From positions 1-15,409 of the forward strand of contig CAAEOZ010000108.1 in NCBI GenBank assembly GCA_900757715.1: a stretch of 15,409 bases of DNA. The letters are read 5' to 3'. The position numbers were made by a program, and so were the translations under genes. This document shows positions 1-7,633 of this stretch, piece after piece; the first letter of the stretch is position 1, and each line of letters begins with the position of its first letter. Source of the stretch: an uncultured Veillonella sp. Its GTDB lineage: Bacteria > Bacillota > Negativicutes > Veillonellales > Veillonellaceae. Below the pieces are notes generated by a model. The model ran no database searches and was not told where the DNA came from. It saw only the letters and a list, made by a program, of their open reading frames with translations.

Positions 1-75
1 GAATTGGGTGATGACTATACGGAGGATGAAATCCGGTTGGTCCGCATCAAGTTTATTTCTGAAATGGCAAATTGA
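1..75 (+). CDS. C-terminal fragment of an upstream gene (unknown product)
   Basis: The first base opens a reading frame that runs 24 codons to a TGA at 73-75. The tail is acidic then basic, ending in FISEMAN. The codon use looks coding, and a hairpin resembling a terminator follows within 30 bases, so this is probably the end of a real gene that starts outside the window. I do not recognise the family from so short a tail. It does not appear to share a transcript with the next gene, which has its own promoter. Confidence 0.5.
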   Translation, partial: ELGDDYTEDEIRLVRIKFISEMAN

Positions 76-103
76 TGCTTCTTTGATTGTTTTGATAATT
101 AAG

Positions 104-137
104 AAAGCCGGGCGACAGAGATGTTTGTCCGGCTTTT
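104..137 (+). terminator. Hairpin terminator after the upstream gene
   Basis: AAAGCCGG (104-111) pairs perfectly with CCGGCTTT (129-136), and the next base is also T. The pairing can be extended with a small bulge. Its place just after the stop at 75 and before the next promoter fits a rho-independent terminator, although the U-tract is short. Confidence 0.6.
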
Positions 138-159
138 CATATGTTTTTATAGCATATTC

Positions 160-191
160 TTGTTTAGGGAAAAAATATTCCGTTATATTTG
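160..191 (+). promoter_or_regulatory. Bacteroides-type promoter of the TPR regulator
   Basis: TATATTTG at 184-191 matches the Bacteroides -7 consensus TAnnTTTG. A TTG at 160-162, about 21 bases upstream, could be the -33 element. Transcription would start near 197, leaving a short leader before the ATG at 214. The match to consensus is direct; activity is inferred. Confidence 0.5.
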
Positions 192-213
192 CATAAACCT
201 TAAATTTTGTATT

Positions 214-1977
214 ATGAGAAATCTAATTTTATTTGTTGGATTATTCTTATCGGTTTCTTGTGTCAACCGGCATTCCATTCATCAGGACTATTTAAGAGAG
301 GCTGAGGCGTATATGGAGAGACATCCTGATAGTGCTTTACTTTTTTTACAGCAATTTTCTGTCGATGATTGCAGAGACAGGGAGCAGAAAGCATACTACA
401 ACCTTTTGCTGACGCAGGCTTTGGATAAAACGTATCGTTCTATAACCGATGCTCCTATCACATCGGCTTTGGCATTCTATCGGCATAGTGAAGACTCATT
501 GAAAAAAGCAAAAGCCTTCTTCTATCAGGGGAGGCAATATAGTGAGGCGAAAGAATATGACGCGGCTGTTCGTTGCTATCTGTGTGCGCTGACGGCTATG
601 AAGCAACTGGATGAGCCTAAATACAAGGCCTTGTGCTATTCGCATCTAGGAAATGCCAATTTCAGACAAGGCTTGTATGCCAAGGGTTTGAGGTATTATA
701 AAGATGCCGTCCGCACTTTTGAGGAAATAAAGGACAGTACCAATTATGCCATATCTTTATTGGATGCCGGATATAGTTTTTTATTGCTGGCAAAACTTGA
801 TAGTGCGGAACACTATACCCTGCAAGGATTACGAATGGCTGAGTTGATTGATTCAAAGGAGGAGAAGCAGACTGCTGTCCGTAATTTGGGCATTATCTAT
901 TCGGAGCGGAAAGAATATCAAAAAGCCTTGGGACTATTATTATCGGTAAAAGATAATATAGAGAAGGATGATTATTCTTATTTTTATTCTTTGTCTAACG
1001 TATATGTACAACAAGAACAATATGATTCCGCTATATATTATGCAGAATATATAATCAAGAATGATAGCGATTTGTATGGGCAGGCCAGTGCTTATCTTTC
1101 TTTGTATGAAGTGGCAAAAAAACGTGAGGATTGGAAGAAAGCTTTGGCTTATAGAGAGAAATATGACCTATATGCTGACAGTATACATGAGCATACGCAA
1201 ACGGTGAAACTGGAAGAAATCCAGGTGAAATACAACAATCAAGAACTTGCCCACGAAAAGGAACTGCTTGCCATAAACAAGCAGCGCAATGAATGGCGGC
1301 TGGTGGGTGCTATATTGCTTGTCGTTCTGCTCTTGCTCTACCTCCTGTCGGTCTACAAGCGTGAGAGAGTGAAGAAAGAGCGGCGTATTCTGTTGCTGCA
1401 ACAGCAGATACAGGAGAATGAAAACGTTTTGACCACCTTGCAGCACGATTATATCAAGCGGAATAAAGAGATAGAGGACTTGTCTTTCCGCTATGCGCAA
1501 AACAATGAAAGTCTGTCTGTGGAAAATGAGGTAATGAGGCGGCATCTGCTGGAATTGCAACAGAAGAATAAGGAAGAGAATCTCAAGTTGGCGGATAAAA
1601 ATAAGATTTTGCTGGACGAACTGAAGAAATACAAGGATATAAAGACCGAGAGTGGAAGGCATTATGAAACCGTTACTTTCATTATTCAACTTTTAGATAA
1701 TCCCGATACAGCTCATGCATTAACTCCAAAGGAATTGGATGCTATAGAGTATTTTGTCATCCGTTTGTTCGGTCCCATGTTTCAAAGCCGTGTCGAGGCT
1801 GTGGGTCTGAGTGCCACCGAACGGAAGTTGTGGTGCTTGTTACAGTTGGGCTTTCCTCATGCTTCAATTGCCACTTTTCTGTGCATAACTCCTCAATCTG
1901 TTTCAAGAGCCAAACTCAGAATGAAGAAAAAGATACAGGAATTTATGGCGAATGATGCGGATAAACTTTATTTGTGA
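214..1977 (+). CDS. TPR-transmembrane-HTH regulator (lipoprotein-like N-terminus)
   Basis: Predicted 587-residue membrane-spanning regulator. The start at 214 is preferred over an in-frame ATG at 121, because the upstream ATG lies inside the terminator hairpin and before the promoter, whereas 214 gives a lipobox-like signal (LFLSVSC). Residues about 30-340 are helical with several TPR-like repeats. A strong transmembrane helix sits near residues 361-382, followed by a charged coiled coil (about 385-480). A LuxR-like helix-turn-helix lies at about 531-577 (LSATERKLW, then ITPQSVSRAKLRMKKK). The family pattern suggests an outer sensor region and a cytoplasmic DNA-binding end. It sits just upstream of the operon promoter and probably regulates it. 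Its last 20 or so codons are duplicated in decayed form near 13264. The signal it senses cannot be read from sequence. Confidence 0.85.
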   Translation: MRNLILFVGLFLSVSCVNRHSIHQDYLREAEAYMERHPDSALLFLQQFSVDDCRDREQKAYYNLLLTQALDKTYRSITDAPITSALAFYRHSEDSLKKAKAFFYQGRQYSEAKEYDAAVRCYLCALTAMKQLDEPKYKALCYSHLGNANFRQGLYAKGLRYYKDAVRTFEEIKDSTNYAISLLDAGYSFLLLAKLDSAEHYTLQGLRMAELIDSKEEKQTAVRNLGIIYSERKEYQKALGLLLSVKDNIEKDDYSYFYSLSNVYVQQEQYDSAIYYAEYIIKNDSDLYGQASAYLSLYEVAKKREDWKKALAYREKYDLYADSIHEHTQTVKLEEIQVKYNNQELAHEKELLAINKQRNEWRLVGAILLVVLLLLYLLSVYKRERVKKERRILLLQQQIQENENVLTTLQHDYIKRNKEIEDLSFRYAQNNESLSVENEVMRRHLLELQQKNKEENLKLADKNKILLDELKKYKDIKTESGRHYETVTFIIQLLDNPDTAHALTPKELDAIEYFVIRLFGPMFQSRVEAVGLSATERKLWCLLQLGFPHASIATFLCITPQSVSRAKLRMKKKIQEFMANDADKLYL

Positions 1978-2081
1978 TGTATACTTGTTGATGTTCTTGT
2001 CTATATCAGTGGTCGGAACTAGATGAATTATGGCTTGTAATATATTGATATGCAGCTGTTTGTAAAATATGTATCAAGTCA

Positions 2082-2093
2082 CTATTTGTCTAT
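2082..2093 (+). promoter_or_regulatory. Conserved block upstream of the operon promoter (candidate operator)
   Basis: CTATTTGTCTAT is identical in the decayed repeat copy at 13425-13436, although most surrounding bases have diverged. It lies just upstream of the -33 box, a sensible place for an activator site. No protein is shown to bind it; the TPR-HTH regulator next door is the obvious candidate. Confidence 0.3.
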
Positions 2094-2102
2094 TTTGCTT
2101 TT

Positions 2103-2133
2103 TTTGTGGTTAATTGCATTATTCCTAATTTTG
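2103..2133 (+). promoter_or_regulatory. Bacteroides-type promoter of the peptide-export operon
   Basis: TTTG at 2103-2106 and TAATTTTG at 2126-2133 match the Bacteroides -33 and -7 (TAnnTTTG) elements, separated by 19 bases. They sit 30 bases before the DUF3244-like start codon. No equally good match was found between here and 7703, so this promoter may drive all genes down to the peptide region. Confidence 0.6.
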
Positions 2134-2162
2134 TTGATGTAAACCAAACGAATAATGTAGCT

Positions 2163-2597
2163 ATGAAAAACAAATTAGTATTGTATTTATTGGTAAGCCT
2201 TGTTGCAAGTTGTATCTATCCTGTAACTGTATGGGCTAAGGTTAATGAGAGATTCTCTTTGAAAAATGAATCTGTATCAGAGCAAATACCATTAACAAAA
2301 AAAGTTAGTAGAAAAACAAGAAGTATTCTTATCCCTCCTTGTTCAGTTGCGTTGCTGGAATCTTCTTTAATTTTTTCCTTTCATTCCCTATCAGAGGATG
2401 CGGAAATCATCCTCTATAATAGTGCAAATAGTGAAATGTTGCGTATCCCCATATCTCGATATCAGCGAGGTAGTGAGATGAATATACCTATTGATTATTT
2501 GGAAATGGGGAGCTATACATTGGAAATTGTTACAGCATCCGGCGAACATTGGTATGGTTATTTTGAGTACGTAGCATCCGATACGCTCTCTTTATAA
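2163..2597 (+). CDS. DUF3244-like exported protein
   Basis: Predicted 144-residue secreted protein. The start at 2163 gives a clean signal peptide (MKNKLVLYLLVSLVAS, possible cleavage after VWA). An in-frame ATG at 2106 lies within the promoter and is rejected. The rest is a small beta-rich domain with the look of the Bacteroidales DUF3244 family: a run of hydrophobic strands, then IPIDYLEMGSYTLEIV and a final GYFEY strand. The function of that family is not known to me. It is the first gene of the operon and ends in tandem TAA codons directly abutting the next ATG. Its first eight codons recur, truncated, in the repeat at 13506. It could be a periplasmic or surface partner of the regulator or export machinery; that is a guess. 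Confidence 0.7.
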   Translation: MKNKLVLYLLVSLVASCIYPVTVWAKVNERFSLKNESVSEQIPLTKKVSRKTRSILIPPCSVALLESSLIFSFHSLSEDAEIILYNSANSEMLRIPISRYQRGSEMNIPIDYLEMGSYTLEIVTASGEHWYGYFEYVASDTLSL

Positions 2598-2600
2598 TAA

Positions 2601-3839
2601 ATGCTATCTTGTATGTTCATGGATTTTTGGTGCGAAATATACGAGTCTGTAAAAAGAAAGCCTTCACGTACTATTCTGACCGGTATAGGCATATCATGGG
2701 GGATTTTTATCCTGATAGTCTTGGTTGGAATAGGTTCAGGTTTTGAACGGGGAGTGTTCAAACTCTTCAATGGATTCTCTAAAAGCACGACTTATGTATA
2801 TGCGTCAGAAACATCAATGGGATATAAAGGAGCGGCTAGTGGAAGAAAAATACAATTTCAAAAAGAAGATTTGAATATGTTGAAATCAAGAATACCCGAG
2901 ATAACCCATCTGTCGCCCGAAACGGGGCGTTGGAACGCTGTCTATGCCGGCACGAAGAATGGCTGGTTTGAGGTGCGAGGGGTATATCCTGATTACTTCT
3001 TGATAAAATTGTTGGAGGTGGAGCATGGTAGAATGTTGAATGCCTTGGATATGAATGAAGCTCGAAAAGTGGTATTGATAGGTGAAAATGTGGTGGATAT
3101 GCTTTTCAGAAAAGAAAATCCCATTGGCAAGTATATCCGTATGGGGCAGGAGATGTTCCGGGTGATTGGAACAATAAAGAATACGATGCTTAATTCGTAT
3201 GAGGCAAGAGTCATTTATATGCCTTACTCGGTCTATGAACAAGTTGATGCCACTGCCGGGCGGTTTGGCACAGTTGTATTCTCTACAGTGAAAGGAGCCA
3301 AAATAAAGGAGGTGAATACCCATGTGCGGAATGTGATGGCCAGAAAATATCAATTTGCCCCAAGTGATGATAAAGTCTTTTACTTTAATAGCATGGAGGA
3401 ACAGGTAAAGGCATTTACTGACTTGTTTGTCATGATTCGCAAGTTCCTGTGGTTTATGGGAATCAGCACTTTGGTCAGTGGCGTAATAGGAGTAGGCAAT
3501 ATCATGTATTCGTCGGCAAAGGAACGTACCCGTGAAATAGGTATCCGCAAGTCTGTAGGTGCCAAGGCACAGCAGATAAAGGCTATGTTTTTATGGGAAT
3601 CCATAGCTCTTACTTCTTTAGCCGGATATGTAGGGTTGGTTTTGGGATGGGGGATACTGAAGGTTGTAGCACTTTTCATCTCAGAAGACACTCCGATGAT
3701 GGAAAAACCGGGACTGGATTTTCCGACAGCTGTTGCCGCCATATTTATCTTAGTGATAGCGGGAACATTGGCCGGGCTGAGGCCGGCGATATATGCGGCG
3801 GAACTGAACCCTATAGAAGCTCTAAAAGAAGAAAATTGA
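2601..3839 (+). CDS. ABC transporter permease, MacB/FtsX type
   Basis: Predicted 412-residue inner-membrane permease with the MacB layout. One N-terminal helix (about residues 25-46, TGIGISWGIFILIVLVG) is followed by a large periplasmic domain to about residue 275. A C-terminal FtsX domain follows with three helices near 280-302, 330-357 and 372-395. The segment KERTREIGIRKSVGAK, typical of FtsX-family cytoplasmic loops, is present. The start abuts the preceding stop; ATGs at 2613 and 2619 are alternatives. Such permeases need a separate ATPase, but none is encoded beside it and the only ATPase domain in the window is fused to the C39 transporter. It overlaps functionally with the adaptor encoded one base downstream. 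Substrate unknown. Confidence 0.9.
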   Translation: MLSCMFMDFWCEIYESVKRKPSRTILTGIGISWGIFILIVLVGIGSGFERGVFKLFNGFSKSTTYVYASETSMGYKGAASGRKIQFQKEDLNMLKSRIPEITHLSPETGRWNAVYAGTKNGWFEVRGVYPDYFLIKLLEVEHGRMLNALDMNEARKVVLIGENVVDMLFRKENPIGKYIRMGQEMFRVIGTIKNTMLNSYEARVIYMPYSVYEQVDATAGRFGTVVFSTVKGAKIKEVNTHVRNVMARKYQFAPSDDKVFYFNSMEEQVKAFTDLFVMIRKFLWFMGISTLVSGVIGVGNIMYSSAKERTREIGIRKSVGAKAQQIKAMFLWESIALTSLAGYVGLVLGWGILKVVALFISEDTPMMEKPGLDFPTAVAAIFILVIAGTLAGLRPAIYAAELNPIEALKEEN

Positions 3840-3840
3840 A

Positions 3841-4914
3841 ATGAAAGTAGTAAGAACTGTTATATTATCCTTGATCCTGGTATTCTTGGCATTTGTCATT
3901 TACCGGGCGGCAAAGGGAGGTAGAAAGATACCCGCTTCTACTATCCGTGCCGAGTATCGGGATATTGAGAGCAAACTTACTATTCCGGGGGTGATACAGC
4001 CCTCAAAAGAAATAGATATAAAATCGACTATCTCCGGTGTGTTGGAAAAATTGTTGGTGCAGGTTGGAGATGAAGTGGTGGGAGGACAGCCATTGGCGCA
4101 AATACGATATGTAAAAGATCCGTTGGAATACAGGCGGCTATTAAAGGAATTGGAAATAGCGGAAACCAGGTATTTGACTGCTGAAGCTAGTTTTGAGAGG
4201 ACGGAAAAGTTATATGTAAAAAAGTTGATAGCGCAAGAGGTGTATGAGGGCGAGAAAAGTAATTTGGCTGTTCTTCTGTCCGAATATGAATCCGTAGAAT
4301 CGGAGTTGGATATGTTGAAAGGGCAATATAATCAAAAGGGAATATCCAATATTATAACGGCGACTGACGCAGGTACTATATTGGAGCTTCCGATAAAAGA
4401 GGGTGGGTCTGTGATGGCAAGAGGTACATTGAATGAAGGAACAACCGTGGCTAGAGTGGCAGATCTGCAATCGTTAGTATTTAAAGGAAACGTATTGGAA
4501 TCTGATATATTGAAACTTGCTGTAGGGATGGAACTGTCATTATCGGTTCTTATGGATAAGAATATAACTATTGACGGAGCATTAAGTCTTGTCGCCCCCA
4601 AGGGAATTGTGCAGGATGGAGTCGCGCGTTTTGAAATAACTGCCGGTTTGTTTATACCTGAAGAATATAAGCAAATGATAAAAGCCGGTTGTACGGCTAA
4701 TGCAGAAATAGTGGTGGAGCGGAAAAAGCACGTGCTGGCTTTGGAAGAGAAATATTTTCAGTTTAACTATGATTCTGTTTTTGTAGAAATAGTAGCTGAT
4801 AAAAGTAAATATGAAAAACGGTTTCTGAAAACAGGTATCTCGGATGGAATATATACTGAGATAATTGAGGGAGTGGATAGTACGTCCTTAATAAAAAATA
4901 TAAATGTAGAATAG
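3841..4914 (+). CDS. HlyD/RND-type periplasmic adaptor protein
   Basis: Predicted 357-residue membrane-fusion protein. An N-terminal helix (residues about 5-24) anchors it in the inner membrane. A split biotinyl-lipoyl-like half follows (PGVIQPSKEIDIKSTISGVL then VQVGDEVVGGQPLAQI), then an alpha-helical hairpin (about 93-162) and a beta-barrel region. This is the normal order for HlyD/AcrA adaptors linking an inner-membrane exporter to an outer-membrane channel. It starts one base after the permease stop, so the two are probably translationally coupled. It could serve the permease, the C39 transporter encoded downstream, or both. No TolC-like outer-membrane gene lies in the window, so that partner must come from elsewhere. 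Confidence 0.9.
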   Translation: MKVVRTVILSLILVFLAFVIYRAAKGGRKIPASTIRAEYRDIESKLTIPGVIQPSKEIDIKSTISGVLEKLLVQVGDEVVGGQPLAQIRYVKDPLEYRRLLKELEIAETRYLTAEASFERTEKLYVKKLIAQEVYEGEKSNLAVLLSEYESVESELDMLKGQYNQKGISNIITATDAGTILELPIKEGGSVMARGTLNEGTTVARVADLQSLVFKGNVLESDILKLAVGMELSLSVLMDKNITIDGALSLVAPKGIVQDGVARFEITAGLFIPEEYKQMIKAGCTANAEIVVERKKHVLALEEKYFQFNYDSVFVEIVADKSKYEKRFLKTGISDGIYTEIIEGVDSTSLIKNINVE

Positions 4915-4917
4915 TTT

Positions 4918-6165
4918 ATGAATGGAGGTTTGATACATAACAAAAAGTTTAATTTAGTGGCATTTTTGTCAATGGGGTTATTCTTGCTGATAGGGTTTAT
5001 CGATATCTTTTCATGGATATTTATTATGCTTCCTGTTGTTGTGTGTTTTTATGTTTATGATATTAGACATGGGGCTGTGTATTTGACAAGTGGGGAAATA
5101 TCTTGCTTTGATTACATTCTGTATACAGTATGTGCCGTAGAGTTACTCTGTTGCCTGACTTCTGTTTATATTCCTAATAGTATTACTGCGACTCTGAAGA
5201 TTCTTTTATCAATAGCATTTTACTTTTTTATTCGAACTTTTATTCGTTTTCGTAGTCAGTTCGCTTTTTTGTATAAAGTACTTTCCATAGTAGCAGGCAT
5301 TTTATCATTGATTACGTTATTCTTTTTCTTGCTTCATCGTGATCGGTTTTATAGTGTAGGTTTTGAGAATCTTACTGACTTTAGGAGCCATTATCGGCCT
5401 TTTGGGCAATTGTCCAATAATTGGGCTACTATGTTGTTGTGCCTAGTACCTTTTCCTATTATATCTATCTTGGAGTTGGGTTATAGAAAAGAGCAGATAT
5501 GCTATATCTGTATGGAAATTTTAATGTTGGTTGCTATATTGGTCAGTTTCTCACGTGGGGCATATATTGCTTTATTCGTATTTTTTGCTATGCTGATAAC
5601 TTTCTTTTGCATTTATAAACGTGATATGCTGAAAAAGGCCTTGGCTATTTGTTTGTGTGTTTGGTTGCCCACTTTGTTGTGTATGTTACCAGAAAGGAAG
5701 TCTGTTCTTATTACTTGTTTTATGAATCATACCGTTTCACAGCAACGCAGTACGGCAGGGCGTTTTGTTAAATGGAAAGAAGCCATTAATATATTCGGAC
5801 TTTTTCCGGCAACAGGAGTTGGAGGTGGTAACTATGCCCTTGCTTCGGATACTTATAGACAGGAAAGGCAAGGACTATTTACATCCTATGCTACCAATAC
5901 CTATTTGCAGGTCGCGGCTGAAAAAGGCATTGTCGGAGTTATAGTATATGGCGCATTGGTTTTGTCGCTTATATACATTGGAATACACCAAATGAAAAAA
6001 GGAGAATTGAGATCAATTGTATTTTTCTCTATTTTGCTGGCATTAGGCGTAAGGGAAGTTACATTCTCTTCTTTTTTTCAGAAAGAGAATATGATGATAC
6101 TTTGTTTCCTGATAATGGTTAGTTTGGTTCAACCGTTAGAAGATAATTATGAGTTGTTCAAGTAA
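4918..6165 (+). CDS. O-antigen ligase/polymerase family (Wzy_C-like) membrane protein
   Basis: Predicted 415-residue polytopic protein with about ten to twelve hydrophobic helices. The large loop near residues 275-345 carries the Wzy_C signature in order: AGRFVKWKEA, FPATGVGGGNY, then NTYLQVAAEKGIVGVIVYG. This superfamily includes WaaL, Wzy and PglL-type oligosaccharyltransferases, which act on lipid-linked sugars in the periplasm. The usual HN pair before the YLQ motif reads T326-N327 here, so the His often needed for transfer is absent. It begins three bases after the adaptor and overlaps the next gene by 17 bases. In many Bacteroidetes homologues a TPR domain is fused at the C-terminus; here it appears as the next gene. 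Its role in a peptide operon is unclear: altered activity or a scaffolding job are both possible. Confidence 0.8.
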   Translation: MNGGLIHNKKFNLVAFLSMGLFLLIGFIDIFSWIFIMLPVVVCFYVYDIRHGAVYLTSGEISCFDYILYTVCAVELLCCLTSVYIPNSITATLKILLSIAFYFFIRTFIRFRSQFAFLYKVLSIVAGILSLITLFFFLLHRDRFYSVGFENLTDFRSHYRPFGQLSNNWATMLLCLVPFPIISILELGYRKEQICYICMEILMLVAILVSFSRGAYIALFVFFAMLITFFCIYKRDMLKKALAICLCVWLPTLLCMLPERKSVLITCFMNHTVSQQRSTAGRFVKWKEAINIFGLFPATGVGGGNYALASDTYRQERQGLFTSYATNTYLQVAAEKGIVGVIVYGALVLSLIYIGIHQMKKGELRSIVFFSILLALGVREVTFSSFFQKENMMILCFLIMVSLVQPLEDNYELFK

Positions 6166-7177
6166 ACATAAAATTGCTGTACAGGGCGTGCTTGGTTGCA
6201 TGATTTTGCTGTTGGGCTTTTGGCATATTCGTTATTCGTATGCTAATAAGCTTAACAATAAGGCTTGTACAATGGCGGATTCTGAGAAGGCGATGCGGAC
6301 TATAGAAAAAGCTATAAAGTTAAATCCTATGAATCCTGTTTATTATGCCAATATGGGATTGCTTTATGCTGCTACGGATACGGCTATTAATTTACGTAAT
6401 TATATGGCTTTGAGTAAAGTATCTTCAGAAGCATTGGATAAATCTTTAGCTTATTTTCACTTGGCAAACAACATGGCTCCTAAAAATCGTTTGTTCAGTC
6501 TTAATCTTGGTCTATTATATGCCCTAAATGGGAAATATTTAAAAGCTAAAAGTTTCTTTGAAAAAGCAGTGGAAAATTCCGATGAGGAAGAAAATGTTTT
6601 ATTATGGGCCTTATTTTGTGAGAGCCATAAACAATTTGTTGAAGCAAAAAGGGCGTTTGTGAAAGCACTAATAATAGCACCTTATTTATTAGAGACGGAT
6701 ATATATGCTAAATTAGAGAAACATAATTATTGTTATTGGATAGAGATAGTGGAAAATGTGGTGAAGATCTTGTCTGTTAGGAAGGGTGATCCTATAAATA
6801 TGGCTAAATTAGGAAGTGTATTATTATACAAGGGAGATAAAATTGAAGCTGAAAAATTATTTATTGAATCATTGGAAGTTATGTGTGGTTTAAGCCGTCC
6901 TTGGTATGCTTTAGGACAGTTGGCTGAGAATAAGGGAGATAGTATAAAAGCTTATATATTTTATAAACGAGGAATGTCTTTAGATAGTCCAATTACTCTA
7001 TCTGATAGAAGAAATTTAATAAACAAGAATGAATTGACAGAATATTCATTAAAGAGCAAAGCTTTAGACATAATTAATATATATGAAAATACATATAATA
7101 CATCTTTGATAGATAAAAGAATTATTTTAATGGATACCCTTAGTATACATAAAAAGGCGGCATCCGAAAAGCCATAA
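6149..7177 (+). CDS. Membrane-anchored TPR protein
   Basis: Predicted 342-residue protein with one N-terminal transmembrane helix (about residues 9-27) and then at least four TPR-like units. Examples are NPVYYANMGLLYAA, FSLNLGLLYALNGKYLKAK, AKLGSVLLYKGDKIEAEKLF and WYALGQLAENKGDSIKAYIF. TPRs bind partner proteins. The start overlaps the preceding gene by 17 bases in another frame, which suggests tight coupling and fits the idea that the pair is a split version of a Wzy_C-TPR fusion. The second half is visibly more AT-rich than the genes before it. It probably faces the periplasm, given the membrane anchor and the presence of several D(S/T)-hydrophobic glycosylation-type motifs (TDTA, GDSI, MDTL). 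Its specific partner is not known. Confidence 0.8.
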   Translation: MSCSSKHKIAVQGVLGCMILLLGFWHIRYSYANKLNNKACTMADSEKAMRTIEKAIKLNPMNPVYYANMGLLYAATDTAINLRNYMALSKVSSEALDKSLAYFHLANNMAPKNRLFSLNLGLLYALNGKYLKAKSFFEKAVENSDEEENVLLWALFCESHKQFVEAKRAFVKALIIAPYLLETDIYAKLEKHNYCYWIEIVENVVKILSVRKGDPINMAKLGSVLLYKGDKIEAEKLFIESLEVMCGLSRPWYALGQLAENKGDSIKAYIFYKRGMSLDSPITLSDRRNLINKNELTEYSLKSKALDIINIYENTYNTSLIDKRIILMDTLSIHKKAASEKP

Positions 7178-7208
7178 TAGAGTAGGATTTTTTTTAATAT
7201 TATTATTT

Positions 7209-7430
7209 ATGAAAGAACTAAATTTGAAACAGATGGAATCTGTCAATGGTGGTCTGGAAAGTGATTGCAAAGGAGCATTGGTAAGTTTAGGAATGGGAGT
7301 TGCAGGAGTTGTGTTGTCGGCTGCTTCATTAGGATCTGGACCTGTAGGATGGGTTTCTGGATTATCTTATGGATTATCATTAGCTGGCACATCATTTAGT
7401 GGAATTCAAACGATTGGAAGTTGTTTTTAG
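7209..7430 (+). CDS. Double-glycine leader peptide precursor (bacteriocin-like)
   Basis: Predicted 73-residue precursor. Residues 1-15 (MKELNLKQMESVNGG) form a double-glycine leader of the Bacteroidales type, with hydrophobic residues at L4, L6, M9 and V12, the expected spacing before GG for C39 peptidases. Cleavage after G15 would release a 58-residue peptide rich in Gly, Ser, Ala and Val. It has small-residue GxxxG-like patterns and only two cysteines, C20 and C72, near its two ends. A disulfide between them would close almost the whole peptide into one loop. No Asp-Ser/Thr-hydrophobic glycosylation motif is present. The C39 transporter, thioredoxin-like protein and small membrane protein downstream support a secreted peptide role. 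An antimicrobial function is likely but not shown; a signalling peptide is the main alternative. Confidence 0.85.
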   Translation: MKELNLKQMESVNGGLESDCKGALVSLGMGVAGVVLSAASLGSGPVGWVSGLSYGLSLAGTSFSGIQTIGSCF

Positions 7431-7445
7431 TAAAACAAACGGTTT

Positions 7446-7619
7446 ATGAAAAAACAATATCTATTTCTTATACTTGTGATTTATTTGATTGGGTGTATCA
7501 TGAATTTATGCTATTACATAGTAATATATGGAACTTTCTTTTCAATGCAGTATATGAATGCAATATTACTTTTAGTTGTAGCAATATTGCTTATATTTAA
7601 TCAGTATTACAAGAAGTAA
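7446..7619 (+). CDS. 57-residue two-helix membrane protein (candidate immunity)
   Basis: A short frame of 57 codons starts 15 bases after the peptide gene and ends in TAA at 7617-7619. It begins MKKQYLFLILVIYL, has a second hydrophobic segment (NAILLLVVAILLIF) and ends in basic residues (QYYKK). Two transmembrane helices with a short loop are predicted. The basic first residues, AT-rich upstream leader and close spacing to the precursor argue that it is real. A tiny membrane protein directly after a bacteriocin-like precursor is a classic place for an immunity protein. It has no recognisable family match from memory. It could instead be a second secreted or accessory peptide, but it lacks a GG leader. 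Confidence 0.6.
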   Translation: MKKQYLFLILVIYLIGCIMNLCYYIVIYGTFFSMQYMNAILLLVVAILLIFNQYYKK

Positions 7620-7633
7620 GAAATCATGAATAG

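Larger units (their letters stand above)
1921..2186 (+). repeat. Direct repeat copy A (regulator 3' end, promoter, leader codons)
   Basis: This 266-base stretch is repeated in the same orientation at 13264-13529 with roughly 70% identity by eye and a few compensating single-base indels. It spans the last codons of the regulator, the whole intergenic promoter region and the first eight codons of the DUF3244-like gene. This copy is the intact one. Confidence 0.8.

Noticed and set aside
121..213. N-terminal extension of the regulator to ATG 121
   Set aside because: The extra codons cover the terminator and promoter, and the start at 214 gives a proper lipobox signal.
1168..1689. Minus-strand frame of 173 codons
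   Set aside because: It is the antisense of the regulator's transmembrane and coiled-coil region; low-complexity Leu/Gln content explains the open frame.
7209..7430. Naming the peptide as a known bacteroidetocin
   Set aside because: The leader and neighbours are similar in type, but I cannot confirm sequence identity with that family from memory, so no name is given.
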